Shown here: piece by piece, positions 1-8,223 of the stretch
How the letters are laid out: each line of letters opens with the position of its first letter
Numbering within the stretch: position 1 is the first letter of the stretch
Made by a program: the position numbers and the translations under genes
Origin: an uncultured Acidimicrobiales bacterium
GTDB taxonomy: Bacteria > Actinomycetota > Acidimicrobiia > Acidimicrobiales > SHLQ01
Length of the DNA: 44,514 nucleotides
NCBI GenBank assembly: GCA_938084885.1
Contig: CALKGG010000075.1
Location: 1-44,514, forward strand
Direction: 5' to 3'
The notes under the pieces: model-generated
What the model saw: only the letters and a program-made list of their open reading frames with translations
Told to the model about the DNA's origin: nothing
Database searches by the model: none

Positions 1-117
1 CTCATGACCACGCTTCTCAACGAACTCGAACGCACCGACGGACGCTACGGCTTCCAAGCCATGTGTGAAGGCGGCGGCCTCGCAAACGGAACCCTGATCG
101 AAAGGATCGACGCGTAA
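1..117 (+). CDS. Acetyl-CoA acyltransferase (thiolase), C-terminal fragment
   Basis: The first 38 codons of the window end at TAA (115-117) and read as the end of a thiolase. The peptide CEGGGLANGTLIER is the classic C-terminal thiolase motif, with Cys as the second active-site residue and the glycine-rich loop behind it. Thiolases cleave or form 3-ketoacyl-CoA. The 5' part lies outside the window. The stop codon overlaps the ATG of the next gene by one base (TAATG), so the two are probably translationally coupled. The neighbour is an SDR of the 3-hydroxyacyl-CoA dehydrogenase type, which fits a beta-oxidation pair. Confidence 0.85.
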   Translation, partial: LMTTLLNELERTDGRYGFQAMCEGGGLANGTLIERIDA

Positions 118-896
118 TGCCACGCCTCAACCTCGAAGCAAGCAGCTCCATCATCACCGGCGGCGCGTCGGGAATCGGCGAAGCCTCGGCCCGCCAGCTC
201 TCCGCCGCCGGCAGCCGACCAGTCATTGCCGACCTCAACGAAGAGAAGGGACAAGCCGTTGCTTCCGAGCTCGGCGGTTTGTTCGTCAAATGTGATGTTC
301 GCTCGATCGAAGACGTCGACGCTGCCATCACCGCAGCGTCCGAGATGGGCCCCATCCGGGCGGTCGTCAACTCGGCCGGTATTGGTTGGGCAGGCCGAAC
401 CGTCGACCGAAACGGCGAACCATTCGACCTCGACGCATTCCAACGAGTCATCGACATCAATCTCGTCGGCACGTTCAACATGCTCAGCCGAGCAGCCGCT
501 GCAATGTCGAAGACCGACCCCGTCGACGATGATGGCCAGCGCGGCGCCATCATCAACATGGCCTCAGTGGCAGCCCAAGACGGACAAATTGGCCAGTGCG
601 CCTATTCGGCGTCCAAGGGCGGAGTGACCGGCATGACCCTACCGATAGCGCGAGACCTCGCCGCCATCGGCATTCGAGTGAACACCGTGCTGCCCGGACT
701 CATCGACACTCCCATCTATGGCGAAGGCGAAGCCAGCGAGCAGTTCAAAGACCATCTCGGACAATCGGTGCTCTTTCCAAAGCGCCTCGGCGCAGCCGAA
801 GAGCTCGCGTTCATGGTCATGGACCTCATCACGAACCCCTACATGAACGGCGAATGTGTGCGAGTAGACGGCGGAGTTCGCCTACCGCCGAAATAG
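117..896 (+). CDS. SDR-family 3-hydroxyacyl-CoA dehydrogenase-like protein
   Basis: This 259-residue short-chain dehydrogenase/reductase has the Rossmann glycine motif TGGASGIG at residues 14-21, the catalytic Ser150 (in INMAS) and the Tyr163-x3-Lys167 pair (YSASK). The NSAG motif lies near residue 85. Length and layout match the type II 3-hydroxyacyl-CoA dehydrogenase (HSD17B10-like) group. That group oxidises 3-hydroxyacyl-CoA with NAD+ in the cytoplasm, and the coupling to the upstream thiolase supports the assignment. The ATG overlaps the thiolase stop by one base. The exact acyl or steroid substrate cannot be read from the sequence. A general 3-oxoacyl reductase is the main alternative. 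Confidence 0.8.
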   Translation: MPRLNLEASSSIITGGASGIGEASARQLSAAGSRPVIADLNEEKGQAVASELGGLFVKCDVRSIEDVDAAITAASEMGPIRAVVNSAGIGWAGRTVDRNGEPFDLDAFQRVIDINLVGTFNMLSRAAAAMSKTDPVDDDGQRGAIINMASVAAQDGQIGQCAYSASKGGVTGMTLPIARDLAAIGIRVNTVLPGLIDTPIYGEGEASEQFKDHLGQSVLFPKRLGAAEELAFMVMDLITNPYMNGECVRVDGGVRLPPK

Positions 897-960
897 ACAT
901 GTGACGCTGGTCATGCCCGTCACGGTCTGATCTCGGTCGGTTGGCTATGGTCGAAGACCT

Positions 961-1605
961 ATGACTTCAAAGATCGTCCTCGTACGTCATGGCGAAACCG
1001 AATGGAGTCGCGACGGCCAGCACACGGGCCTCACCGATATCGCGCTCACGACAAAGGGCCGGGAGCAAGCCAAGCTCGTTGGCCCCACCCTCACCGGATG
1101 GAACTTCGCGCATCGATTCTCATCGCCGCTCCAACGCGCCCGCGAGACCGGAGAGATCGCTGGCGTCTCCCACGACCCAGGCGCGCTGATCCTCGATGAC
1201 GATCTGCTCGAGTGGGACTACGGCAAATACGAAGGGCGCACAAACGCCGAGATCGTCGCCGAAGAGCCAGGCTGGTCGAAATGGTTCGGCGATCTCGAAG
1301 GTGGAGAGAGCGCAACCGATGTAGGGATTCGCGCCGATCGAGCAATCGAACGCATCGACACTGCATCTGATGACGGGCCGGTCATTGTCTTTGCGCACGG
1401 CCACCTGCTCGCCATCTTGATCGCCCGATGGCTCGGTATGCCAGCAGAGGAAGGTCGCCGGTTCGTGCTCGAAACCGCCACCGTTTCCGTGCTCAGCATG
1501 AAGCGCACCGACCGGGTGCTGCGCATCCTCAACTACGGATGCGCGCCGGCAGCACCAATCGAACCAAACCAGCGCGGCACGATCGAACCAAACATCACCG
1601 AATAA
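961..1605 (+). CDS. Histidine phosphatase family protein (phosphoglycerate mutase-like)
   Basis: This 214-residue protein has the branch-1 histidine phosphatase signature: Arg9-His10-Gly11 (VRHGE) at the N-terminus and a second histidine, His146, in the FAHGH motif. Glu84 in LLEWDYGKYEG is the likely proton donor. Members hydrolyse phosphate esters through a phosphohistidine. Those of this length are usually acid sugar or nucleotide phosphatases (CobC/GpmB-like) rather than true glycolytic mutases. The tail after residue 195 is rich in Pro, Thr and Asn and appears unconserved. The gene stands alone, 64 bp after the SDR and convergent with the DUF3179 gene. The substrate is unknown. Confidence 0.85.
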   Translation: MTSKIVLVRHGETEWSRDGQHTGLTDIALTTKGREQAKLVGPTLTGWNFAHRFSSPLQRARETGEIAGVSHDPGALILDDDLLEWDYGKYEGRTNAEIVAEEPGWSKWFGDLEGGESATDVGIRADRAIERIDTASDDGPVIVFAHGHLLAILIARWLGMPAEEGRRFVLETATVSVLSMKRTDRVLRILNYGCAPAAPIEPNQRGTIEPNITE

Positions 1606-1633
1606 CCAAAGGGCCGGCCGACTCGGCCAGCGC

Positions 1634-2698
1634 TTAGTCCATCGACACGATGTAGGACTTCACAGGATCGGGAATCGGCCGGATCACTTCAGGCTCGATC
1701 AACACCTGCGCGTCGGGGAAAATGTCGATGAAGTTGTTGAAGTTCGAACTGAAGGTCGGGACGCGATCGAGGGCCATGCGTCCGTCAAATGATGCACCTG
1801 TCGATGGATCCCAACGATCACCTGACACTGGATCGACCAGAACACGGTCAGCGAGTTCCAACTCCACCGGGCTCCCGTCGACGAGCAGCGAGAACACGGC
1901 CCACCGATCGAGCTGCGGATCGGCCACGAAAAGAATTGGTTGGCCGCCAAGCACCGTCGAGATCGCACCGACCTCTCGCAGATCCTTAAACTCGAGCCCG
2001 GCAACCTCGTTGTTCACACGCGCCGCAACAGTGAGATCTTTGACCCGAAACGTATTCGACGCTGTTTGGGTACGCAGCGCAAGCGTGTCGGGGAACTCCT
2101 CACGCCAATCCGACCAATTCGAGAGCTCCGAAGCCAACAACTCGATGCTCGTTCCTTCGAGCGGTCCAAGCAGCGCCGTGCCGGTGACCTGGCTCCACAC
2201 GCTTCCGGTGTCGTGGTCAAACCATGTCATTGCGTTCATCCAGAGATCACCCTGGTTGCCGAAAAGCACCGCTTCTCCCTGTATCTCTCGGCGATAGACC
2301 AACGCCGTGCCGCAAAGCGGTCACCACGTCACAAGTATTGGTATGTCATCGATTTCATCGATCACCAGCTCTCGATTTGAGAGAAAGCCCACCGGAAACG
2401 CCCGTTGTTGGCCGTTGATGTTGACGCCAATGACGACCTCGTCGTCGTCCCACGGCACGCCGTCCGCGCCGACATACACCGGGTCATAGACCGGGATGAT
2501 TCGGTCGCGGCCCCACGAGCGAAAGTAGCCCTCTGGCAGCTCGACACCGGGCTCATCGGTGGGGTCGAACAGGTCAGGGTCAAAGGCATTTTCGGTGATT
2601 GGCTGAGTGAACGACTCGCCACACGCAGCAAGAATCAGCGCGAAGAATACGACCCACGTCGCCGTCGTGAGGCTCGGAGCCGAAAATTCGTGTGACAT
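1634..2698 (-). CDS. DUF3179 lipoprotein with in-frame TGA: candidate selenoprotein
   Basis: Read through one TGA (2321-2323), this is a 354-residue DUF3179 protein in a single continuous frame. Residues 1-26 form a lipoprotein signal (hydrophobic TTATWVVFFALILAAC, lipobox LAAC, Cys26), so it is probably membrane-anchored outside the cell. The DUF3179 core follows: FPVGFLSNREL near residue 101, ILVTW-stop-PLCGTALVYRRE around residue 126, then the WFDHDTGSVWSQVTG segment, all in family order. In DUF3179 proteins the stop position is normally the first Cys of a CPLC motif, so selenocysteine would give a UxxC motif. Both halves keep family motifs with no frameshift, which argues against a decayed gene. 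A nonsense mutation or sequencing error remains possible. If TGA is not read through, the product stops after residue 125. The family's function is unknown. The ATG follows the divergent oleA promoter region. Confidence 0.72.
2287..2309 (-). promoter_or_regulatory. Candidate bacterial SECIS hairpin
   Basis: Starting 12 nt after the TGA, the minus strand can fold CACGGCG against CGCCGAG (six pairs, one A-A mismatch) around a nine-base loop TTGGTCTAT. The loop holds GGTCT, the same apical GGUCU as in the E. coli fdhF SECIS element. Here it lies 21-25 nt after the TGA, against about 19-23 nt in fdhF. The stem also has to encode conserved protein sequence, so chance cannot be excluded. Confidence 0.5.
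2321..2323 (-). other. In-frame TGA at the first Cys of the CPLC motif (candidate Sec codon)
   Basis: On the minus strand the codons run GTG ACG TGG TGA CCG CTT TGC GGC, that is V-T-W-stop-P-L-C-G. A single base change from TGC or TGT would give the family's V-T-W-C-P-L-C-G. Replacement of one Cys in a CxxC pair by Sec is the usual pattern in bacterial redox selenoproteins. Confidence 0.6.
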
Positions 2699-2814
2699 AT
2701 GATCTGTAACACGGCCAAAAACCCTGTGCTTCCCTATGACCGGATCAAGCGCGTTTGGGCCTAGCGTGCAATGATCTTCTGGGCCATCTGCTTGGCGCCG
2801 CGACAAAGGGACTC
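2699..2814. promoter_or_regulatory. Divergent promoter region between the DUF3179 gene and oleA
   Basis: These 116 bp separate the start of the DUF3179 gene (leftward) from oleA (rightward), so promoters for both should lie here. I see no convincing -35/-10 pair. A purine-rich AAAGGGA just before the oleA ATG at 2815 is a plausible ribosome binding site. A longer oleA start upstream is open, but family length supports 2815. Confidence 0.4.
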
Positions 2815-3837
2815 ATGACGGGCAACGCAAGCTTTACATTTGACGATCTTGGCATCGTTTCGCTGGCGGCTGAACAAGCTCCGGAGGTCATTACTTCCGA
2901 AGACATCGATGAACGTCTGGCGCCCTTCTACGCCGCTACCGGCGCAGAACCAGGGCTGTTGAGTTCCCTCGCCGGAATTCGCGAGCGTCGGATGTGGCAC
3001 GAAGGCACATCGTTTATGGACGCTGCGGCCATGGCTGGCGAGAAAGCAATTCAGCAGTCGGGCATCGACCGATCGCGAATCGGCCTGATGATCGACACGA
3101 GCGTGTGTCGGGAACGCCTCGAACCATCGAGCGCCGTCACTGTCCACGACAAGCTGCAACTCTCATCGGCGTGCACCAACTTCGACCTATCGAACGCCTG
3201 CCTCGGCTTCCTCAACGGCATCCATATGGCCGGCCACATCATTGCGTCCGGGCAGACCGACTACGTGCTCATCGTCGATGGCGAAGGCACCCGCGAGATC
3301 TACAAGAACACGATCGACAAACTGACCGCACAAGGCGCGTCGATCGACGACCTGTTCGCAAACTTCGCCACCCTGACCCTCGGTTCGGGCGCAGCAGCAA
3401 TGGTCCTTGGCCGCCACTCGGAGAACCCGGGAAGCCATCGAGTCGTCAGCGGCTTCTTCCGGGCAGCCACCCAATATCACGATCTGTGCGTTGGCAGCCT
3501 CACCGGCATGCGCACCGACACCCGTGGCCTGCTCGAAGCCGGTACCCAAACCGCGAAGCTCGCCTGGGACGACGCTGGTGAGAAAACCGGCTGGTTCGAC
3601 ATGACCTATTACATTCTCCACCAGGTCTCCGAAGTGCACACCCAAGCCGTCATCGACACGCTCGGCATCGATGGAGACCGCGTGCCCCGTAGTTTCCCAA
3701 CGCTCGGAAACATCGGTCCAGCAGCAATTCCAATCACGCTCGCTTCGGTCGCCGACATGCTCCGACCTGGCGACAGTGTTCTCTTGCAAGGCATGGGTTC
3801 GGGCCTCAACACCGCGATGCTCGAAGTTCAGTGGTGA
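2815..3837 (+). CDS. oleA: OleA, acyl-CoA condensing thiolase of olefin biosynthesis
   Basis: This 340-residue member of the thiolase superfamily (FabH-like) aligns closely along its whole length with Xanthomonas OleA. The catalytic triad is visible: Cys129 in SNACLGF, His269 in ILHQVSEVH and Asn299 in GNIGPA. The Glu in RLEPSSA (about residue 103) matches the conserved general base. OleA performs a head-to-head Claisen condensation of two fatty acyl-CoAs to a 2-alkyl-3-ketoacid in the cytoplasm. I chose the ATG at 2815 because it gives the family length of about 338 residues and follows an AAAGGGA ribosome site. The stop overlaps the start of oleBC, indicating an operon oleA-oleBC-oleD. Confidence 0.93.
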   Translation: MTGNASFTFDDLGIVSLAAEQAPEVITSEDIDERLAPFYAATGAEPGLLSSLAGIRERRMWHEGTSFMDAAAMAGEKAIQQSGIDRSRIGLMIDTSVCRERLEPSSAVTVHDKLQLSSACTNFDLSNACLGFLNGIHMAGHIIASGQTDYVLIVDGEGTREIYKNTIDKLTAQGASIDDLFANFATLTLGSGAAAMVLGRHSENPGSHRVVSGFFRAATQYHDLCVGSLTGMRTDTRGLLEAGTQTAKLAWDDAGEKTGWFDMTYYILHQVSEVHTQAVIDTLGIDGDRVPRSFPTLGNIGPAAIPITLASVADMLRPGDSVLLQGMGSGLNTAMLEVQW

Positions 3838-6398
3838 CTTCCGAGCCGCTCGATGCGGCTCGGCTCCCACCTAGCGGGCTTCATGGCCTGAACCTCAGCT
3901 GGTCACGTCTCGAAACTGTCGAGATCGACGGCAACGCGAGGACCTTCCACTTTCTCGACACACAGACCGCAGCAGAAGAGCAGTTCGACCTGACGGTGCT
4001 GTGCGTGCACGGAAACCCCTCCTGGTCCTATCTCTGGCGCAACCTCTTGGCGAACCTCCCGGCAGGCGTTCGAGGAATCGCTGTCGATCATCTCGATATG
4101 GGGTTCTCAGACCGCACCGGCACCTACCGCCGACTCGCCCAACGCATCGACGATCTCACCGCGCTGACCAATCACCTCGAACTCACCGGGCCGGTCGTCA
4201 CCGTTGCTCACGATTGGGGTGGCCCGATTTCACTCGGGTGGGCGCTGCGCCACCTCGACCAACTCGCTGGAGTCGTGCTCACAAACACAGCCGTACATCA
4301 ACCACAAGACGCTGCGGCGCCGCGCATCATCCGCACGGTCCGGTCAAAGTCGGCACTCCGTCGAACCACCGTCGACACGACCGGGTTCATCACCGGCGCA
4401 TTCGAAATGTCAAAGCCTCGCACGCCACCGCACATTCGAGCGGGCTTCCTCGCCCCATACGAGACACCGCAGCGCCGGCAGGCAATCCAACACTTCGTCG
4501 AGGACATCCCACTCGAGGACGACCACCCAACCGCGGGCACACTCGACGACATTGCAGACGGTCTTGGGCACCTCGCCGACACGCCGTCATTGCTGCTGTG
4601 GGGAGCCAAGGACCCGGTCTTTTCCGATCTGTATCTGCACGATTTGGAAGCCCGGCTCCCGCACGCCGACGTGCATCGATGGCCAAACGCTGGCCACTTC
4701 GTCACCGAAGATGCCCCCGCCGCTGCCGCGATCGTCGATTGGCTCAGCACCCTCAAGACCCGTGCCGCCCCTGTGGCCCATCAGTCAGCGCCGACGACCC
4801 TGCTCGAACACGTCAGCGCTCCAGATCGTCGAGACCGTCTCGCGATCGCCGAAATGACCGACGGACAGAATGCCATCACGTTCGGCGACTTGTCTGAACG
4901 AATCGAATCGACAGCTTCGGGCCTCGCCGCACATGGGGTGCAGCCCGGGGACCGGGTTGCAATCATGGTTCCGCCCGGAATCGAACTGGCCGCAATCACC
5001 TATGGGTGTTGGCGTCTTGGTGCTGTTGCTGTTCTCGTCGATGGCGCGCTCACTCCCCCACAGATGACCGCGGCGCTTAAGGCCGCATACCCGAAGTACC
5101 TGATCGGTATCGATCGGGCTCTGGCCGCATCGCGAGCGTTGCGATGGCCGGGCGAACGCATTGCACTGACCGCTGCCTCTGGGCCTCACGCCCGCCTCAT
5201 CAACGCAGCGGCCGATCTGCAAACACTTCGGGCGAACGCTACGGCCGATCACAGCCGGCCGCTGCCGAACGAATCTAGTGAAGCTGCGGTGATCTTCACC
5301 TCCGGATCCACCGGGCCATCCAAAGGTGTCCGCTACACGCACGGCCAAATCGCATCCCAGCGCGACATCATCTCAGAGATCTACTCGATTCGCCCCGACG
5401 ATTCGCTCGTTGCGGCCTTTGCTCCGTTCGCGCTCTACGGCCCGATGCTTGGCATCTCGTCGGTCGTGCCCGACATGGACGTGTCGTCGCCTGCCAGCAT
5501 CACCGCAAGAACGCTCGCCGAAGCGGTCGCAGCCATCGACGCCACCATGGTGTTCGCGTCCCCCGCGGCGCTGGCAAGCACCATTCGTACCCAGGCCGAC
5601 ATTGCGCCGCGACATCGCGGTGCGCTTACACATGTCCGGCTGCTCCTGTCCGCTGGTGCCCCCATCCGCACCGACCTGTTCGATCAGGCCCAAGCCGTAT
5701 TCCCCAATGCAGTCGCCTACACGCCATATGGCATGACCGAGATCTTGCCCGTTTCGACGATCAGCCTTCCCGAGATCCATGAGGCAGGGACTGGCAACGG
5801 TGTGTGCGTTGGTCGTCCAGTGCCCGGGGTCGACGTCCAGATACGCCCCTATGACGACGCTATGAGCGCCGATGGTCAAGCCAGCTTTGGTGAGATCGCC
5901 GTGAAAGCCCCGCACGCCCGCCTTGCATACGACCGGCTTTGGCACACGACGTTCCTCGCATCACAACCAACCGGCTGGCATTGCACCGGCGACGTAGGCT
6001 ACCTCGACGATAGCGGCCGTCTCTGGATGGCAGGACGCCTCGCCGACGTCGTCACCACCACTGTTGGACCCATTGCTCCTGTGCGGTTGGAGCAGGCAAT
6101 CGAAGCATTACCCGGCGTGGCGATGGCCGCGATCGTCGGTGTTGGGCCACACGACAATCAGCAGGTCGTGGCAGTCGTGCAACTCGATACCCCACCAAAG
6201 AAGGCGGGACTTGCCGACCTTGTGCTGATCGACTCTGTTCGACGCGCGGCCGCCGCGACGAACCACGGTGACGTCGTTGCCGTACTCAGCGTTCCGGCAC
6301 TTCCCGTCGACCGGCGCCACAATTCCAAAATCGACCGTGGCCGACTACGCAAATGGGCCACCGACGTCCTTACTGGCAAACCCATTGGCACCCCGTAG
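3831..6398 (+). CDS. oleBC: OleBC fusion: beta-lactone decarboxylase plus beta-lactone synthetase
   Basis: This is an 855-residue two-domain fusion. Residues about 20-310 form an alpha/beta hydrolase like OleB and the haloalkane dehalogenases: HGNPSWSYLWR (60-70), nucleophile Asp128 in AHDWGG, Asp261 in LWGAKDP and His289 in NAGHF. Residues about 325-855 are an ANL-superfamily adenylating enzyme like OleC: phosphate loop IFTSGSTGPSKG (488-499), the YGMTE motif and the TGDVGYLD hinge region. OleC makes a cis-beta-lactone from the 2-alkyl-3-hydroxy acid with ATP, and OleB removes CO2 to give a long-chain internal alkene. The fusion is known in actinobacteria such as Micrococcus luteus. Translation starts at one of two adjacent GTG codons (3831 or 3834) overlapping the oleA stop. 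Confidence 0.93.
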   Translation: MVTSEPLDAARLPPSGLHGLNLSWSRLETVEIDGNARTFHFLDTQTAAEEQFDLTVLCVHGNPSWSYLWRNLLANLPAGVRGIAVDHLDMGFSDRTGTYRRLAQRIDDLTALTNHLELTGPVVTVAHDWGGPISLGWALRHLDQLAGVVLTNTAVHQPQDAAAPRIIRTVRSKSALRRTTVDTTGFITGAFEMSKPRTPPHIRAGFLAPYETPQRRQAIQHFVEDIPLEDDHPTAGTLDDIADGLGHLADTPSLLLWGAKDPVFSDLYLHDLEARLPHADVHRWPNAGHFVTEDAPAAAAIVDWLSTLKTRAAPVAHQSAPTTLLEHVSAPDRRDRLAIAEMTDGQNAITFGDLSERIESTASGLAAHGVQPGDRVAIMVPPGIELAAITYGCWRLGAVAVLVDGALTPPQMTAALKAAYPKYLIGIDRALAASRALRWPGERIALTAASGPHARLINAAADLQTLRANATADHSRPLPNESSEAAVIFTSGSTGPSKGVRYTHGQIASQRDIISEIYSIRPDDSLVAAFAPFALYGPMLGISSVVPDMDVSSPASITARTLAEAVAAIDATMVFASPAALASTIRTQADIAPRHRGALTHVRLLLSAGAPIRTDLFDQAQAVFPNAVAYTPYGMTEILPVSTISLPEIHEAGTGNGVCVGRPVPGVDVQIRPYDDAMSADGQASFGEIAVKAPHARLAYDRLWHTTFLASQPTGWHCTGDVGYLDDSGRLWMAGRLADVVTTTVGPIAPVRLEQAIEALPGVAMAAIVGVGPHDNQQVVAVVQLDTPPKKAGLADLVLIDSVRRAAAATNHGDVVAVLSVPALPVDRRHNSKIDRGRLRKWATDVLTGKPIGTP

Positions 6399-6414
6399 GC
6401 AAGGAGCTGAACAC

Positions 6415-7380
6415 ATGAAGATCCTCGTCACTGGTTCGACCAGCATGATCGGCCGCGCAATCGTTGATCGCCTCGTCGCCCGAGGCGACCAGGTGTCGAC
6501 GATTCAACGATCTCCTTCGGGTCGCACCGACGTCACCGAGACCCAAGGCTCAATCACCGACATCGACTCGGTCACACGGGCCGTGGCTGGCCAGGACGCC
6601 GTTCTTCATCTGGCGGCCAAGGTCGACATCATGGGCGACCTCGACGAATACGTACGCGTCAACGTCGAAGGCACGACCAACATGATCTCGGCGGCTCGAG
6701 AAGCTGGCGTCACCCGTTTCGTCACCACCTCATCGCCGTCGGTCGCTCACGGCGGCGAATCGATTAGCGGCGCTGGGGCCGAGCCGGCCAACCCCGATGC
6801 AACCCGCGGCAACTACGCAACCACCAAGGCCATGGCCGAGCAGCTAGCCCTCGCTGCCTCAACAGATGCAATGCCGATCGTCGCCATTCGCCCGCATCTT
6901 GTCATTGGCCCCGGAGACACCCAGCTCGTCGAGCGGGTTCTCGATCGTGCTCGCAGCGGGCGGATGCCGCTGATCGGGACCGGGCTTGCGCTCGTCGATG
7001 TCACGTGGGTCGACAACGCGGCCGATGCGTTGATCGCTGCCGTCGACCAGTGCCACAACCTCGGCGGGCAGGCGTTTGTTGTTTCAAATGGCGAGCCACG
7101 AACTGTACACGAGCTCATTGGACGTATTACCCAAGCCGCCGGCGTCGACTGGTCGCCGCGCAGTGTTCCTCGCAAGGTCGCGATCTTCGGAGGATCTCTG
7201 GCCGAGAAGGTTTGGGAACGCACCGGGCGCGAGGACGAGCCGCCAATGACCGCGTTCGGCGCCGAACAACTTTCGACAGCGCACTGGTTCGATCAACGTG
7301 ACACTAGAGCGGCGCTCGACTGGGAACCGCGCGTCAGCCTCGAAGAGGGCTTTGCTCGTCTTGGCGAGCACTACGCGTAG
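6415..7380 (+). CDS. oleD: OleD, NADPH-dependent 2-alkyl-3-ketoacid reductase
   Basis: This 321-residue extended SDR has the nucleotide-binding motif GSTSMIG at residues 7-13, Ser105/Ser106 in TTSSPS and the Tyr134-x3-Lys138 pair (YATTK). It resembles 3-beta-hydroxysteroid dehydrogenase/isomerase-type proteins, the group that contains OleD. OleD reduces the ketoacid from OleA to the 2-alkyl-3-hydroxy acid used by the OleC domain. The ATG at 6415 follows a good AAGGAG site (6401-6406) with 8 nt spacing, and lies 16 nt after oleBC in the same orientation. With oleA and oleBC it completes the pathway in three consecutive genes. Confidence 0.9.
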   Translation: MKILVTGSTSMIGRAIVDRLVARGDQVSTIQRSPSGRTDVTETQGSITDIDSVTRAVAGQDAVLHLAAKVDIMGDLDEYVRVNVEGTTNMISAAREAGVTRFVTTSSPSVAHGGESISGAGAEPANPDATRGNYATTKAMAEQLALAASTDAMPIVAIRPHLVIGPGDTQLVERVLDRARSGRMPLIGTGLALVDVTWVDNAADALIAAVDQCHNLGGQAFVVSNGEPRTVHELIGRITQAAGVDWSPRSVPRKVAIFGGSLAEKVWERTGREDEPPMTAFGAEQLSTAHWFDQRDTRAALDWEPRVSLEEGFARLGEHYA

Positions 7381-7389
7381 CCAGCGCCG

Positions 7390-8223
7390 CTACCGCTCGA
7401 CCGACGCGAGCTCATAGCTCGCAATCGTGCAGCTCACGGCAAAGATCGGTATGGGCTCGCAGAAGTGCACGGTGCCTTGCGCACCGTCGGCGGCAGCCGC
7501 GACCGAGATGAACGTGCGGATCTCAAAGCCACCTTGCCCAGCGTCTGCGTAGACCTGCTCGTTGGTGTAGTCGAGCAGCGCGTCTTTGTCGTTGCGGCAC
7601 CACTGATCGAGGAAGCTGCGATCCCACGCCTCGTTGATCTTTCCCGAGTCCGGGGTAGCAGGCCAGTGGGATATGCCACCGGTGCCAATGATCGCGATAT
7701 TCTCGTCGACCGCCTGGGACGCTCTGCCGAGTGCCTCACCGAATGCCCACGCTCGATGCAGCGGCGTGAGCGGCGGCCCTTGACAGTTGATGTTGACCGG
7801 AATGATTGGGACGTCAAAGTTCGGGGTCAGAAAGTGGAGTGGCACGGCAATGCCGTGGTCGAATTTCCATTCCTCGGCATAGGACACGTCGACAGTTTCC
7901 ATGACCTCGGTGATCAACCGCTTGGACAGGTCTTTGTCACCGGGTGCCCGAAACTTCTCGATGCCCAGCCATGCCGGATCTTCGATGGGGCCGTCGTAGA
8001 AGTCGGCCATACCAATCGCGAAGCTTGGCATGTTGTTCATGAAGAAGTTGGCGAAGTGTTCGGCGGCGATGACGATGATTGCCTCGGCACCCGAAGCCAC
8101 GATGTCTTTGCGCATCTGGTCGTATGCGTCATAGAAACCGTCGCGCACCATCGGGTCGGCCTGTTCGGCGCGCCCTGTTATTCCCGGGGCGTGGCTGCAG
8201 ACCCCCGCATAGACGAGCGTCAT
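7390..8223 (-). CDS. Class III extradiol ring-cleavage dioxygenase, LigB-type catalytic subunit
   Basis: This 277-residue protein resembles the LigB/MhpB catalytic subunits of class III extradiol dioxygenases. Visible motifs are an early His in CSHAPG (iron ligand), a second His in AAEHFANF, the FDHGIAVPLHFL segment (catalytic His), VNINCQGPPL and the GTGGISHWP signature. The enzyme opens a catechol ring next to the hydroxyls using Fe(II) and O2. From context the substrate is probably homoprotocatechuate (3,4-dihydroxyphenylacetate), because hpaE, hpaF, hpaG and hpaH surround it. Protocatechuate or gallate are alternatives. It overlaps the LigA-like gene by 4 bp (ATGA) and is last in the leftward operon. 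Confidence 0.85.
   Translation of the reverse strand: MTLVYAGVCSHAPGITGRAEQADPMVRDGFYDAYDQMRKDIVASGAEAIIVIAAEHFANFFMNNMPSFAIGMADFYDGPIEDPAWLGIEKFRAPGDKDLSKRLITEVMETVDVSYAEEWKFDHGIAVPLHFLTPNFDVPIIPVNINCQGPPLTPLHRAWAFGEALGRASQAVDENIAIIGTGGISHWPATPDSGKINEAWDRSFLDQWCRNDKDALLDYTNEQVYADAGQGGFEIRTFISVAAAADGAQGTVHFCEPIPIFAVSCTIASYELASVER

Noticed and set aside
1634..2698. DUF3179 gene as a pseudogene with a nonsense mutation
   Set aside because: Not excluded, but both halves keep full-length conserved motifs without any frameshift or second stop, and the stop is exactly at the redox Cys. I keep it as a secondary explanation.
2755..2814. A 20-residue N-terminal extension of OleA
   Set aside because: It adds sequence with no family match; the ATG at 2815 gives the usual length and follows a purine-rich ribosome site.
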